Below, piece by piece: positions 1-8,968 of a stretch of DNA of 64,000 bases. Position numbers and translations under genes: made by a program. The number at the start of each line of letters is the position of its first letter. Positions within the stretch are counted from its first letter, which is position 1. This stretch comes from Kaistella treverensis (GTDB lineage: Bacteria; Bacteroidota; Bacteroidia; Flavobacteriales; Weeksellaceae), in the NCBI RefSeq assembly GCF_900114045.1, contig NZ_FORQ01000003.1:124001-188000 (forward strand), given 5' to 3'. The notes beneath the pieces were generated by a model. That model saw only the letters and a list, made by a program, of their open reading frames with translations, made no database searches and was not told the origin of the DNA.

Positions 1-8
1 AAAAGACC

Positions 9-1781
9 TTGCAAAAACAACCGCTGCTTATTCTCTGTCTCGCGTTTATTCTTGGAATGGCGTTGCAGGATTATTTAAATTTTGGCAGCAAAACGGTCAT
101 TTTTTTCCTGATTTCCAGTAGTTTCTTACTGCTTATTTTCTTTGTTAAAAGTTTTTTCACTTTCAAAATCCGCGCTTTTGTGTTGGGATTTCTGTTTTTC
201 AGTTTCGGAATTTTTCTGCACTTTCTGCATGGTAAAAAACCGGAATTTCCGGATTTTTCGGGTAAAGAGCAGGTTATTTTTAAACTTCGGAAAAAGCTGA
301 ACAGCAATGAGAAAAACCGGCGTTACGAAATTACGGGCTGGAAAAATAATCAGCAGTTTAACAGTGTACTTTCTGTTCCAAAAGCTGAACGCGAACTCGA
401 TTTTGCACATTATTACCGAGCAGAACTTTTCATTAATACTCTGGAAAAACCGTACAATGATTTTCAGTTTGATTATGGTAAATATTTAGCGCGGAAAAAT
501 ATCTATTTCCAAAGTTATTTACCCGGTTCGCTCGAAATTTCAGCGCGGAATGATCTTTCTTTTTCTGAAAAAATTCGGCAGAAAAGGCTTGAGATTTTGC
601 AGGAAATTGATAGCGCAAAACTTTCAAAATCTACCCGAGAATTTACCAAAGGAATAATTCTGGCAGACCGCACAGAAATGGACAAAACTGTAGTTCAGGA
701 TTTCAGCAAATCGGGTTTGGTACATATTTTAGCAATTTCCGGCTCGCACATGGCAATTATTTTCTGGCTGATTTTAGCGATTTTTAAGCCGCTTTTTCCG
801 GCAAATTTCCGGAATTTTAAAATCGTAATTGCGTTGTTGCTGATCTGGAGTTTCGCCATTTTTATTGATTTCGGAAGTTCTGTGGTGCGCAGCTGCATTA
901 TGATTTCGGCGTATTACATTTTCATTTTGCTGCAAAGAAAACCCGATTTGCTGCACGCGATGTCCCTGGCGGCGCTGATTATTTTGATCATCGACACCAA
1001 CCAGTTTTTCGATGTGGGTTTTCAGTTAAGTTTTTTGGCAGTTTTCGGGATTTTCTGGTTCAATCAGCCGATTTTAAAATTGCTGCCGCAAGCACGGAAT
1101 AAATTTCAGAAATTTTTCTTCAGTATTATTTCAATCAGTTTTTCAGCGCAGCTGGCAACTTTACCTTTGATGCTTTTTTACTTTCACCAATATTCATTTA
1201 TTTCGATTTTGGCAAATCTTGTCATTATACCGTTTTCCGAAGTGCTGATTATTTTTGCATTGCTGATGACTTTTTTGGCGGCTATTTCGGCAGATTTTTC
1301 GGTTTTGAATTTAGTCTATGATTTCACCGTGACAACTATTTTGAAAGTAATTCATTTCTTCGCTGATGTGGATTTTGCTTTTTTCAGAATGATTGCGATG
1401 ACCTTGCTCAAAGTTTTTCTGCTTCTTATTATGATTTACCTGCTGAGGTTTGTGATTAAAAATTTCAGCATTAAAAATTTGGCGCGGTTTGGCTATTTTT
1501 TCCTGATTTTTATTTCGGTGCGGATGCTCCTTAATTATAGAGCAGAAAATTTAAATGAAACTTTGGAGCACCAGTTTTTCAAAGAAAAAATCTGGTCGGT
1601 TAAAAATGGCCCGCACGTGACATTTTATGCGGGTAGAAATGTTGATGAGGAAAAAATCATGCAGTACATCATTGAACCTTATCTTACTTCTCGCCGAACA
1701 AAATCTTTTCAGCTTATAATTAAGGACGAGAATTTCGTATATTTAAAGTCTGAACCGCCGAAAAATATTTCCCGGCGCTGA
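9..1781 (+). CDS. comEC: ComEC/Rec2-type DNA uptake channel (5' end uncertain)
   Basis: Inner-membrane channel family that carries single-stranded DNA into the cytoplasm during competence. The protein has hydrophobic segments at the N-terminus, a soluble OB-like region (about residues 75-190), then the competence domain with the family motif HILAISGSHMAII near residue 237 and about eight further membrane spans. At about 590 residues it lacks the C-terminal metallo-beta-lactamase-like domain of long ComEC proteins, which is common in Bacteroidota. The start shown is a TTG at the window edge. The frame is open upstream to base 3, so the true start may lie outside the window. Confidence 0.85.
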   Translation: MQKQPLLILCLAFILGMALQDYLNFGSKTVIFFLISSSFLLLIFFVKSFFTFKIRAFVLGFLFFSFGIFLHFLHGKKPEFPDFSGKEQVIFKLRKKLNSNEKNRRYEITGWKNNQQFNSVLSVPKAERELDFAHYYRAELFINTLEKPYNDFQFDYGKYLARKNIYFQSYLPGSLEISARNDLSFSEKIRQKRLEILQEIDSAKLSKSTREFTKGIILADRTEMDKTVVQDFSKSGLVHILAISGSHMAIIFWLILAIFKPLFPANFRNFKIVIALLLIWSFAIFIDFGSSVVRSCIMISAYYIFILLQRKPDLLHAMSLAALIILIIDTNQFFDVGFQLSFLAVFGIFWFNQPILKLLPQARNKFQKFFFSIISISFSAQLATLPLMLFYFHQYSFISILANLVIIPFSEVLIIFALLMTFLAAISADFSVLNLVYDFTVTTILKVIHFFADVDFAFFRMIAMTLLKVFLLLIMIYLLRFVIKNFSIKNLARFGYFFLIFISVRMLLNYRAENLNETLEHQFFKEKIWSVKNGPHVTFYAGRNVDEEKIMQYIIEPYLTSRRTKSFQLIIKDENFVYLKSEPPKNISRR

Positions 1782-1852
1782 TTTCTTATTTAGAAAGATT
1801 ACAAACTAAATGTTTCTGACATTTCTCACGTGGTAGTCGCTCACCATTTTTC

Positions 1853-1860
1853 TAACTTTG
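1853..1860 (+). promoter_or_regulatory. TAnnTTTG promoter box of sdhCAB
   Basis: TAACTTTG matches the Bacteroidota -7 consensus TAnnTTTG. It lies 25 nt before the sdhC start codon. No clear -33 TTTG partner is seen. Confidence 0.6.
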
Positions 1861-1885
1861 TGAGAATTCAAATTTAAACAATATT

Positions 1886-2557
1886 ATGGCAGGATTTACG
1901 ACTTCTACGATTGGAAGAAAATACGCAATGGCATTGTCTGCGATGTTTTTGCTCCTTTTTCTAATTATGCACCTTTCGGTAAATTTACTTTCTTTGGGTG
2001 GCGAAAATGGCCCTTTCAACGCAGCATCATATTTTATGGGTTACAACCCGCTGGTACAATTTGTAATGCAACCTATCTTGGTAATCGGCGTTATATTTCA
2101 CTTTGTAATGGGTTTTGTACTTGAAATTCAGAATAATAAAGCACGACCAATAAAGTACGGAACGAACAACCGAGCAGCAAACAGTACGTGGATGTCACGT
2201 AATATGCTTATTACCGGCGCTGTAATTTTAGCGTTTTTAGTACTTCATATGTATGATTTCTGGGTGCACGAAATGACTTACAAATATGTTCCGGGTGAGG
2301 GTGATGCAGCTGATGTAACAAGATTTTGGGGTGAACTTCATGCAAAATTCGCGGAGCTTTGGCGCGTGGTTCTTTATGTGATTTCTTTCGTGCTTTTGGG
2401 TTTACACCTTGCACACGGGTTTCAGTCTTCGTTCCAGTCAGTCGGTGCAAGACATCCAAAATATACACCGGTTATCAAGGCAATCGGTACCTGGTATTCC
2501 ATTCTTATTCCTGCGGGTTTTATTTTTATAGCCGTTTTTCATTACGTTACTCAATAA
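1886..2557 (+). CDS. sdhC: Succinate dehydrogenase cytochrome b subunit
   Basis: Membrane anchor of complex II, carrying heme b and passing electrons from succinate to menaquinone. The 223-residue protein has five hydrophobic spans, as in the single-subunit (type B) anchors of Bacteroidota and Bacillus, so no separate sdhD is needed. Histidines inside the spans (for example MHLSVNLL near residue 28 and HFVMGFVLE near 72) are the probable heme ligands. It is the first gene of sdhCAB. The family assignment is firm; the heme ligands are inferred from position only. Confidence 0.93.
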   Translation: MAGFTTSTIGRKYAMALSAMFLLLFLIMHLSVNLLSLGGENGPFNAASYFMGYNPLVQFVMQPILVIGVIFHFVMGFVLEIQNNKARPIKYGTNNRAANSTWMSRNMLITGAVILAFLVLHMYDFWVHEMTYKYVPGEGDAADVTRFWGELHAKFAELWRVVLYVISFVLLGLHLAHGFQSSFQSVGARHPKYTPVIKAIGTWYSILIPAGFIFIAVFHYVTQ

Positions 2558-2577
2558 ATTTTAAGTTTTATACGACT

Positions 2578-2605
2578 AAAATTTAAAATTTAAAATTTAA
2601 AATTT
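2578..2605 (+). repeat. Tandem AATTTAAA-type octamer in the sdhC-sdhA spacer
   Basis: The spacer is made of more than three perfect copies of an 8-bp unit (AAATTTAA and its phases), immediately before sdhA. It has very low complexity and no stem-loop with a GC core. Confidence 0.6.
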
Positions 2606-2612
2606 CTAAAAA

Positions 2613-4625
2613 ATGAGCAAATTAGATTCAAAAATTCCGGCCGGCCCGTTGGCAGACAAATGGAAAAATCATAAAGATCATATGAACCTTGTTTCACCTA
2701 ACAACCGTGATAAAATTGATATCATCGTAGTAGGTACAGGTTTGGCGGGTGGCTCTGCTGCCGCAACTTTAGCAGAACAGGGTTATAATGTAAAGGCTTT
2801 TTGTTATCAGGATTCACCACGAAGAGCGCACTCTATTGCGGCTCAGGGTGGTATTAATGCTGCAAAAAATTATCAGGGTGACGGAGATTCCGTTTACCGT
2901 TTATTTTACGATACTATTAAAGGTGGCGACTACCGTTCCCGCGAGGCTAATGTTTACAGATTAGCAGAAGTTTCCGCTTCCATCATCGACCAATGTGTGG
3001 CTCAAGGCGTGCCGTTCGGTAGAGAATATGGTGGTCAGCTTGATAACCGTTCATTCGGTGGAGTGCAGGTAAAAAGAACTTTCTATGCGAAAGGACAAAC
3101 CGGCCAGCAATTATTATTAGGAGCATATTCTGCAATGAGCCGACAAATCGGTAAAGGAAGAATTAAAATGTACAACCGTCACGAAATGCTTGAACTAGTT
3201 ATCGTGGACGGAAAAGCGCGCGGAATTATTGCTAGAAACCTCGTTACCGGCGAAATTGAAAAACACTCTGCGCACGCTGTAGTTATCGCTTCCGGCGGAT
3301 ACGGAAATGTTTATTTCCTTTCTACAAACGCCATGGGATCCAACGTTTCTGCAGCCTGGAAAATCCACAAAAAAGGAGCATATTTTGCAAATCCTTGCTT
3401 TGTGCAAATTCACCCGACGTGTATTCCGGTTCACGGAACTGCACAGTCGAAACTGACTTTAATGTCCGAATCTTTACGGAACTCCGGAAGAATTTGGGTG
3501 CCGAAAAATATCGAAGATGCCGTTGCAATCCGTGAAGGCAAACTTAAACCAGAAAATATTCCGGCAGAAAACCGCGATTATTATTTGGAAAGAAGATATC
3601 CGGCTTTCGGGAACTTAGTTCCCCGTGACGTTGCATCGCGCGCAGCAAAAGAAAGATGTGACGCAGGTTACGGTATCGAAAACAATGAAACCCATGAAGG
3701 TGTTTATCTTGATTTCTCTACGGAAATTTTGAAAAAAGGAAATGAAGCAGCAATCGAGAAAAATATTCACAATCCTTCGCCGCAACAAATTTATGATCTG
3801 GGTAAAGCCTGGATTGAAGAAAAATATGGTAACCTTTTCGTGATGTACGAAAAAATTACTGCCGACAATCCATACGTGACTCCGATGAAAATTTATCCTG
3901 CGGTACACTATACCATGGGTGGCGTTTGGGTTGATTACAATTTGATGTCAACCATTCCGGGTTGTTTCGTAATTGGTGAAGCTAATTTCTCTGATCACGG
4001 TGCGAACAGATTGGGTGCTTCAGCACTGATGCAAGGTTTAGCGGATGGTTATTTCGTGTTACCTTATACCATTGCGGATTACTTAGCAGCCGACATCAGA
4101 ACCGGAAAAATCCCAACAGATTTGCCGGAGTTTGATGCTGCAGAAAAAGAAATTCAGGATAAAGTTGCTTTCTTTATGAACAATAAAGGTAAGCACAGTG
4201 TAGATTATTTCCACAAAAAATTAGGCCATATTATGTGGAATAAAGTTGGAATGGGCCGTACACCGGAAGGTTTAAGAGAAGCCATTACAGAAATCGAAGA
4301 AGTTCGGAAAGAATTCTGGGCAGAAGTAAAAGTTCCAGGTGAAGCTAATGGGATGAATATGGAGCTTGAAAAAGCTTTCCGGGTTGCAGATTTCCTAGAA
4401 TTAGGTCAGCTGATGGCAATGGATGCACTGAAAAGAGAAGAATCTTGCGGTGGACATTTCCGTTGGGACCATGCCACGCCGGAAGGAGAAGCAGAACGCG
4501 ACGATGAGCACTTCAAATATGTTGCTGCCTGGGAATATCAGGGTGGCGACATCAACCAAGAAATGATGCATAAAGAAGATTTGATTTATGAAAACATCGA
4601 AGTGAAAACAAGAAGCTACAAATAA
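2613..4625 (+). CDS. sdhA: Succinate dehydrogenase flavoprotein subunit
   Basis: Oxidises succinate to fumarate at a covalently bound FAD on the cytoplasmic side of complex II. The N-terminal dinucleotide-binding motif [18 protein letters not shown] lies near residue 39. It is followed by [14 protein letters not shown], whose histidine is the usual FAD attachment site. The active-site stretch [20 protein letters not shown] lies near residue 460. Its 670 residues fit the type-B SdhA/FrdA family. It sits between sdhC and sdhB, with 20 nt to sdhB, and is certainly co-transcribed. Direction in vivo (succinate oxidation or fumarate reduction) cannot be told from sequence alone. Confidence 0.96.
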   Translation: MSKLDSKIPAGPLADKWKNHKDHMNLVSPNNRDKIDIIVVGTGLAGGSAAATLAEQGYNVKAFCYQDSPRRAHSIAAQGGINAAKNYQGDGDSVYRLFYDTIKGGDYRSREANVYRLAEVSASIIDQCVAQGVPFGREYGGQLDNRSFGGVQVKRTFYAKGQTGQQLLLGAYSAMSRQIGKGRIKMYNRHEMLELVIVDGKARGIIARNLVTGEIEKHSAHAVVIASGGYGNVYFLSTNAMGSNVSAAWKIHKKGAYFANPCFVQIHPTCIPVHGTAQSKLTLMSESLRNSGRIWVPKNIEDAVAIREGKLKPENIPAENRDYYLERRYPAFGNLVPRDVASRAAKERCDAGYGIENNETHEGVYLDFSTEILKKGNEAAIEKNIHNPSPQQIYDLGKAWIEEKYGNLFVMYEKITADNPYVTPMKIYPAVHYTMGGVWVDYNLMSTIPGCFVIGEANFSDHGANRLGASALMQGLADGYFVLPYTIADYLAADIRTGKIPTDLPEFDAAEKEIQDKVAFFMNNKGKHSVDYFHKKLGHIMWNKVGMGRTPEGLREAITEIEEVRKEFWAEVKVPGEANGMNMELEKAFRVADFLELGQLMAMDALKREESCGGHFRWDHATPEGEAERDDEHFKYVAAWEYQGGDINQEMMHKEDLIYENIEVKTRSYK

Positions 4626-4645
4626 TCTCCAAAATATAATATAAA

Positions 4646-5413
4646 ATGAGTACTAAAAAAGGATTAAACCTGACTCTAAAAATTTGGAGACAGAAAAACA
4701 ATAAATCAAAAGGACAATTTGAGACTTACAAAATTTCCGGTGTTTCTACGGATTCTTCGTTTCTGGAAATGTTGGATATGCTCAATGAAAATTTAATCAA
4801 CGAAGGTCAGGAGCCTGTAGCTTTCGATCACGACTGTCGCGAAGGAATCTGCGGTATGTGTTCGCTGTACATCAACGGCCGTCCGCACGGACCGGACACC
4901 GGAATCACCACTTGTCAGCTGCACATGAGAATGTTCAAAGATGGCGAAACAATTCACATTGAACCGTGGAGAAGTGCTGCGTTCCCAATCATTAAAGATT
5001 TGGTAACCGACAGAAGTTCTTTCGACAGAGTGATGGCAGCCGGCGGATTTATTTCCGTAAACACTTCTGGGAACACCTTAGATGCAAACGCGATTCCCGT
5101 TCCGAAAGAAGATGCTGACAACGCAATGGACGCTGCGGCTTGTATCGCGTGTGGTGCCTGTGTTGCAACGTGTAAAAACGGTTCGGCAATGTTATTCGTG
5201 GGTGCTAAAGTTACCCAGCTTGCACTTTTGCCTCAAGGTAGAGTGGAAGCTGAAAGACGAGTGCTGAATATGGTGAAAGCCATGGACGAAGAAGGTTTTG
5301 GAAACTGCTCTAATACCGGCGCCTGCGAGGTGGAATGTCCAAAAGGAATTACCCTTGCCGTTATCGCAAAAATGAACAGAGAATATATGTCTGCAAATAT
5401 TGATAAAGGCTAA
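4646..5413 (+). CDS. sdhB: Succinate dehydrogenase iron-sulfur subunit
   Basis: Carries the three Fe-S clusters that wire SdhA to the quinone site in SdhC. The [2Fe-2S] ferredoxin-like motif [20 protein letters not shown] is near residue 64. The second domain has [14 protein letters not shown] (near 166) and a later [14 protein letters not shown] (near 217), which supply ligands for the [4Fe-4S] and [3Fe-4S] clusters. It is the last gene of sdhCAB and is followed by a clear rho-independent terminator. The 255-residue length is normal for the type-B family. Confidence 0.95.
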   Translation: MSTKKGLNLTLKIWRQKNNKSKGQFETYKISGVSTDSSFLEMLDMLNENLINEGQEPVAFDHDCREGICGMCSLYINGRPHGPDTGITTCQLHMRMFKDGETIHIEPWRSAAFPIIKDLVTDRSSFDRVMAAGGFISVNTSGNTLDANAIPVPKEDADNAMDAAACIACGACVATCKNGSAMLFVGAKVTQLALLPQGRVEAERRVLNMVKAMDEEGFGNCSNTGACEVECPKGITLAVIAKMNREYMSANIDKG

Positions 5414-5431
5414 ATCTGTACAAAAAATACC

Positions 5432-5464
5432 AAAAGCTGTTTTCTCTAAGGAAAGCAGCTTTTT
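5432..5464 (+). terminator. Terminator of sdhCAB
   Basis: AAAAGCTGTTTTC and GAAAGCAGCTTTT form a stem with a short loop, followed by a T-rich run, 18 nt after the sdhB stop codon. Confidence 0.8.
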
Positions 5465-5521
5465 CTTTGTTAAAATATCACAAATCTTATTTTTAAATTT
5501 CTTATAACTCAGCGAATACCT

Positions 5522-5529
5522 TATTTTTG
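5522..5529 (+). promoter_or_regulatory. TAnnTTTG promoter box of the lipoprotein gene
   Basis: TATTTTTG matches the -7 consensus and lies 62 nt before the start codon at 5592, after the sdh terminator. Confidence 0.5.
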
Positions 5530-5591
5530 CTGAAAGTTAAAAGCATATCTGCTTTAAATATTTTTAAATCATAAAAGTAAAATCATAAAAA

Positions 5592-7100
5592 ATGAATAAG
5601 TTTTTTCTAATGCTCTTAATCGCCTTCGTGGCAATGTCCTGTTCAAAAAAAGTGGAGGTTTCCGGTAATTTTGCCGGCGGTTCACCTTTGGAAAGGATAG
5701 AATTCATCGAAGCTTCGGGTGTGGCAACTCTCCCGCTCATCAATATCGGTGTAGACGCGAAAGGAAATTTCTCCGGCAGTTTCGAAGCGCCAAAAGACGG
5801 AATGTACATCATGACCTACGCTGGAAAGCAGGCGATGATTTACCTGAAAGGCGGTCAGAAAGTAAATATTTCCGGCTCAGCGCAATCTTTCCCGGCACAG
5901 TTTACCGTGGCAGGTGATGCTAAAAATAACAACCAATATTTAAAAGAAGTTCAAAAACTCATCGAAAGCTACGCAGCGAAAATAAATGTTGGCGAACTGG
6001 TTTCCAAAGATGAACCAGCGTTCTTAAAGGAAATTGAAAAAATAAGCGCCGATTTGAACCAAAAAATTGAAACTGCCGCAAAAAGCACATCTCCGGACAG
6101 CGAAGTGGTGCAGTGGAAAAAAGACGAATTGAACGCGAGCGTTTTGGGCTTGATGAATCAATACGAAATGAACCGCCCGATGGTAAGCCAAAACCCAAAC
6201 TTTAAAGTTTCGAAAAACTTTACGGATATGGAAGCAAAACTGAAAAAAGACGAAGACCGTTTGCTGAAAAACCAGCCGATTTACCGCAATTATCTGTTGG
6301 GCAAATTAAGCAAGGATTTTCAGGCTTACGCGGATGCGAACAACAAAACCGGAACTGAAGTTTCTTCCGTACTGTTCTCGAAATTTTTGGATACCAAAAA
6401 AGATTTATCTCAGCTTGCAAAAGATTATCTGTTGGCGTTCGTAATGTCAAACAGCGATATTAATCCGTCTACAAGCGAAGCTGATGCTGCAAAAATCAGC
6501 AAAATTATCGACGAAAAAATCAAGGATAAAGAAATTAAAGAAGATTTAAAAAGAATTCAATTCGTTATTTCTGGGCCGAAAATCGGTGAAGCTGCGCCAA
6601 ATGCAAAATTAATTAAGGCAGACGGCGGCGATTTCAACCTTTCTGCAGCTACTGAAAAACCAAAATTGGTGATGTTTTACGCATCGTGGAATCCGTACAT
6701 CGCAGAATCTAATATTCCCGTTTTGCGCGAAGTGGTAAATTTCTACAAATCGAAAATGGATTTTGTTTTCGTGAATCTGGATGATACCAAAGACCAGTTT
6801 GGCAAAACCAGCAAAGCGCTTTTACAGGGAATCCCGGGAACCAACGTCTACGCGGAAAACGGCATGAATTCTCAGATTGCGAAAGATTTAGGAATTTATG
6901 GTTTTAAAATGCCTTCTTATGTTGCTGTTGGTAAAGACGGAAAAATCGCTAGCAAGTTTTTCTACAACTTAGGCGATCCGGAATTGATTGCGGTTCTGGA
7001 CCAGCTGACAGGTTTGAAAGCGCCAACCGCCGCGCCGGAAGCAACTTTGCAAAATGATTTGCTTGCGCCGCAACAGCAACCGGCACTGGAAACTAAATAG
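5592..7100 (+). CDS. Thioredoxin-fold lipoprotein lacking the CxxC motif
   Basis: The N-terminus is a lipoprotein signal ending in AFVAMSC, so Cys17 is the lipidated residue. Residues 20-110 resemble the DUF4369-type domain that often precedes TlpA-like thioredoxin domains in Bacteroidota. The middle is helical, and residues about 335-470 form a TlpA/AhpC-like fold (IGEAAPNAKL, then LVMFYASWNPYIAES). The position of the usual WCxxC is WNPYIAE, and no cysteine other than Cys17 exists in the 502 residues. It therefore cannot do thiol-disulfide exchange itself. The C-terminus is rich in Pro, Ala and Gln. It is monocistronic between two terminators. Role unknown; an envelope-anchored binding protein is plausible. 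Confidence 0.75.
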   Translation: MNKFFLMLLIAFVAMSCSKKVEVSGNFAGGSPLERIEFIEASGVATLPLINIGVDAKGNFSGSFEAPKDGMYIMTYAGKQAMIYLKGGQKVNISGSAQSFPAQFTVAGDAKNNNQYLKEVQKLIESYAAKINVGELVSKDEPAFLKEIEKISADLNQKIETAAKSTSPDSEVVQWKKDELNASVLGLMNQYEMNRPMVSQNPNFKVSKNFTDMEAKLKKDEDRLLKNQPIYRNYLLGKLSKDFQAYADANNKTGTEVSSVLFSKFLDTKKDLSQLAKDYLLAFVMSNSDINPSTSEADAAKISKIIDEKIKDKEIKEDLKRIQFVISGPKIGEAAPNAKLIKADGGDFNLSAATEKPKLVMFYASWNPYIAESNIPVLREVVNFYKSKMDFVFVNLDDTKDQFGKTSKALLQGIPGTNVYAENGMNSQIAKDLGIYGFKMPSYVAVGKDGKIASKFFYNLGDPELIAVLDQLTGLKAPTAAPEATLQNDLLAPQQQPALETK

Positions 7101-7121
7101 TTTATAACATTTTTTAATATA

Positions 7122-7152
7122 AAAATTCTGCCCTTTTTGGGCGGAATTTTTT
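7122..7152 (+). terminator. Terminator of the thioredoxin-fold lipoprotein gene
   Basis: AAATTCTGCCC and GGGCGGAATTT pair, with one U-G wobble, across a T loop and are followed by T residues. The following bases up to about 7440 are very AT-rich and hold nothing recognisable. Confidence 0.75.
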
Positions 7153-7440
7153 GTTTTGATGAAATGCTTTTTTAATTTGGAAAATTCCATTTTCAGAAAA
7201 AATTGCAGTTTCAACAGCATATTTTTCCAATTTAATTGAAAGCAAATTCGTGCATTCTTGGCAGTTATTTTTTTCAAAATTTTATGCTTTTAACACCTAA
7301 TTTTTTCATTTTAACAAAGATGAAGATCTGAATATTTACATGAAAACTTTCAGCATTAATTAAAATTTATTTGCTGCTATTTGAGGCTTTTTTTTGATTT
7401 TAATAGAAATGAAATTTTTTACATCAAATTAAAAATCAGG

Positions 7441-7470
7441 AAAAAACACCGTTTAAGCCGGTAAAATTTC
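7441..7470. repeat. Intergenic palindromic element, copy a
   Basis: A-tract, core ACCGTTTAAGCCGGT (7448-7462), then an AT-rich flank. It resembles the dispersed TGCCGYTWAAARGGCA family and lies upstream of rlmD. Confidence 0.5.
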
Positions 7471-7507
7471 GAGCTGTAATTGCGCCGCGTTTTTTATTTT
7501 AAAACCT

Positions 7508-7515
7508 TACTTTTG
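7508..7515 (+). promoter_or_regulatory. TAnnTTTG promoter box of rlmD
   Basis: TACTTTTG, 17 nt before the rlmD start codon, predicts a short 5' leader. Confidence 0.65.
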
Positions 7516-7532
7516 CGCACAGATAAATTTCA

Positions 7533-8939
7533 ATGAGAAAGAAGAACAAAAATATTATTTTAGAAAATATTAAGCTGGTTTCGGCGGGCTCTAAAGGCGT
7601 TGCTGTAGGGAAGACCGTGGAAGGAAAAACCGTTTTGGTTTCCGGCGCGGTGCCGGGCGATGTGGTGAATGCACGCGTGAGAAAATCCAAATCCAATTAC
7701 TACGAAGCGGAAATGGTGGAAATTATTGAGAAATCACCGTTTCGTGTGGAGCCGCGCTGTATTCATTTCGGTGTTTGTGGCGGCTGCAAATGGCAGAATC
7801 TGGCTTATGAACAGCAGCTGGAATTTAAGCAGGACGAAGTTTATAATCATATCAAAAGAATTGCGGGCATTGAAGATTTCGAAACTTTACCAATTTTGGG
7901 CAGCGAAGAGCAGTATTTTTACCGCAATAAAATGGAATTTTCTTTTTCCAATGCGCGCTGGCTTACGCAATATGAAATCAGCGCTGAAGAAAATTACGGC
8001 AACCGCGATGCTTTGGGTTTTCATATTCCGGGAATGTGGAGCAAAATTCTGGACCTCAAAGAGTGTTTTTTGCAGGAAGATCCGTCCAACGCAATGCGTT
8101 TGGCGATCCGGAATTACGCGGTTGATAATGGTTTGGAATTTTTCGATGTGCGGAACCAAAGCGGTTTTCTAAGAACGGTAATGTTCCGCCAGAATTCGCG
8201 CGGTGAATGGATGGTTTTGTTTCAATTATTCCGAAAGGAAAAAGATCAGGAAAAAATGTTCAATTTTTTACTCGAAAAATTTCCGGAAATTAAGACGTTG
8301 ATGTTTGCCATCAATTCAAAACAAAATGATTCACTTTACGACCAGGAAGTTCAGATTTATTCCGGACCAGGATTTTTAATGGAGGAAATGGAAGGTTTGC
8401 GTTTTAAAATCGGACCGAAATCATTTTTCCAGACGAATTACAAACAGGCTTTAAATCTTTACCAAAAAACGCTGGAGTTCGCTGATTTAAAAGGTGATGA
8501 GGTTGTTTATGATCTTTATACGGGAACGGGAACCATTGCGCAATATGTGGCGAGAAAAGCAAAACAGGTCATCGGAATTGAATCGGTGCAGGAATCCATT
8601 AATTCTGCCATCGAGCACGCGGCGCTGAACGGTTTGGAAAACTGTACATTTTATTGCGGCGATATGAAAGAAATTTTTAATGATGAATTTATTGCGCAGC
8701 ATCCAAAAGCTGATGTTTTAATTACCGATCCGCCGCGCGACGGCATGCACCAGAAAGTGGTGGAACAAATCTTAAAAATTGCACCGGAGAAAATCGTTTA
8801 TGTCAGCTGTAATTCGGCAACACAGGCGCGCGATCTTGCATTGATGAAAGACCATTACCGTCTGGTGAAAATTTTACCTGTAGATATGTTCCCACAAACG
8901 CATCATGTGGAAAATATTGCCCTGTTATATCGAATATAA
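7533..8939 (+). CDS. rlmD: 23S rRNA (uracil-C5)-methyltransferase, RlmD/TrmA family
   Basis: Methylates C5 of a uridine in RNA using S-adenosylmethionine; in this family the usual target is U1939 of 23S rRNA. An N-terminal TRAM-like region (about residues 8-66) is followed by the iron-sulfur motif CIHFGVCGGCKW (Cys76, 82, 85) with a fourth cysteine at Cys178. The Rossmann methyltransferase domain shows YDLYTGTGTIAQYVA, TDPPRDGM and VSCNSATQARDL, where Cys426 is the catalytic nucleophile, and ends with the HHVE region. The exact rRNA position (RlmD versus RlmCD) cannot be fixed from sequence alone. Length 468 is normal. Confidence 0.88.
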   Translation: MRKKNKNIILENIKLVSAGSKGVAVGKTVEGKTVLVSGAVPGDVVNARVRKSKSNYYEAEMVEIIEKSPFRVEPRCIHFGVCGGCKWQNLAYEQQLEFKQDEVYNHIKRIAGIEDFETLPILGSEEQYFYRNKMEFSFSNARWLTQYEISAEENYGNRDALGFHIPGMWSKILDLKECFLQEDPSNAMRLAIRNYAVDNGLEFFDVRNQSGFLRTVMFRQNSRGEWMVLFQLFRKEKDQEKMFNFLLEKFPEIKTLMFAINSKQNDSLYDQEVQIYSGPGFLMEEMEGLRFKIGPKSFFQTNYKQALNLYQKTLEFADLKGDEVVYDLYTGTGTIAQYVARKAKQVIGIESVQESINSAIEHAALNGLENCTFYCGDMKEIFNDEFIAQHPKADVLITDPPRDGMHQKVVEQILKIAPEKIVYVSCNSATQARDLALMKDHYRLVKILPVDMFPQTHHVENIALLYRI

Positions 8940-8968
8940 ATACTATTTTTATTTTTTAAAATTAAATA

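Noticed and set aside
7153-7440. Possible small genes in the AT-rich gap before rlmD
   Set aside because: Open frames there are short and dominated by Phe, Lys and Asn, with no start context or promoter box.
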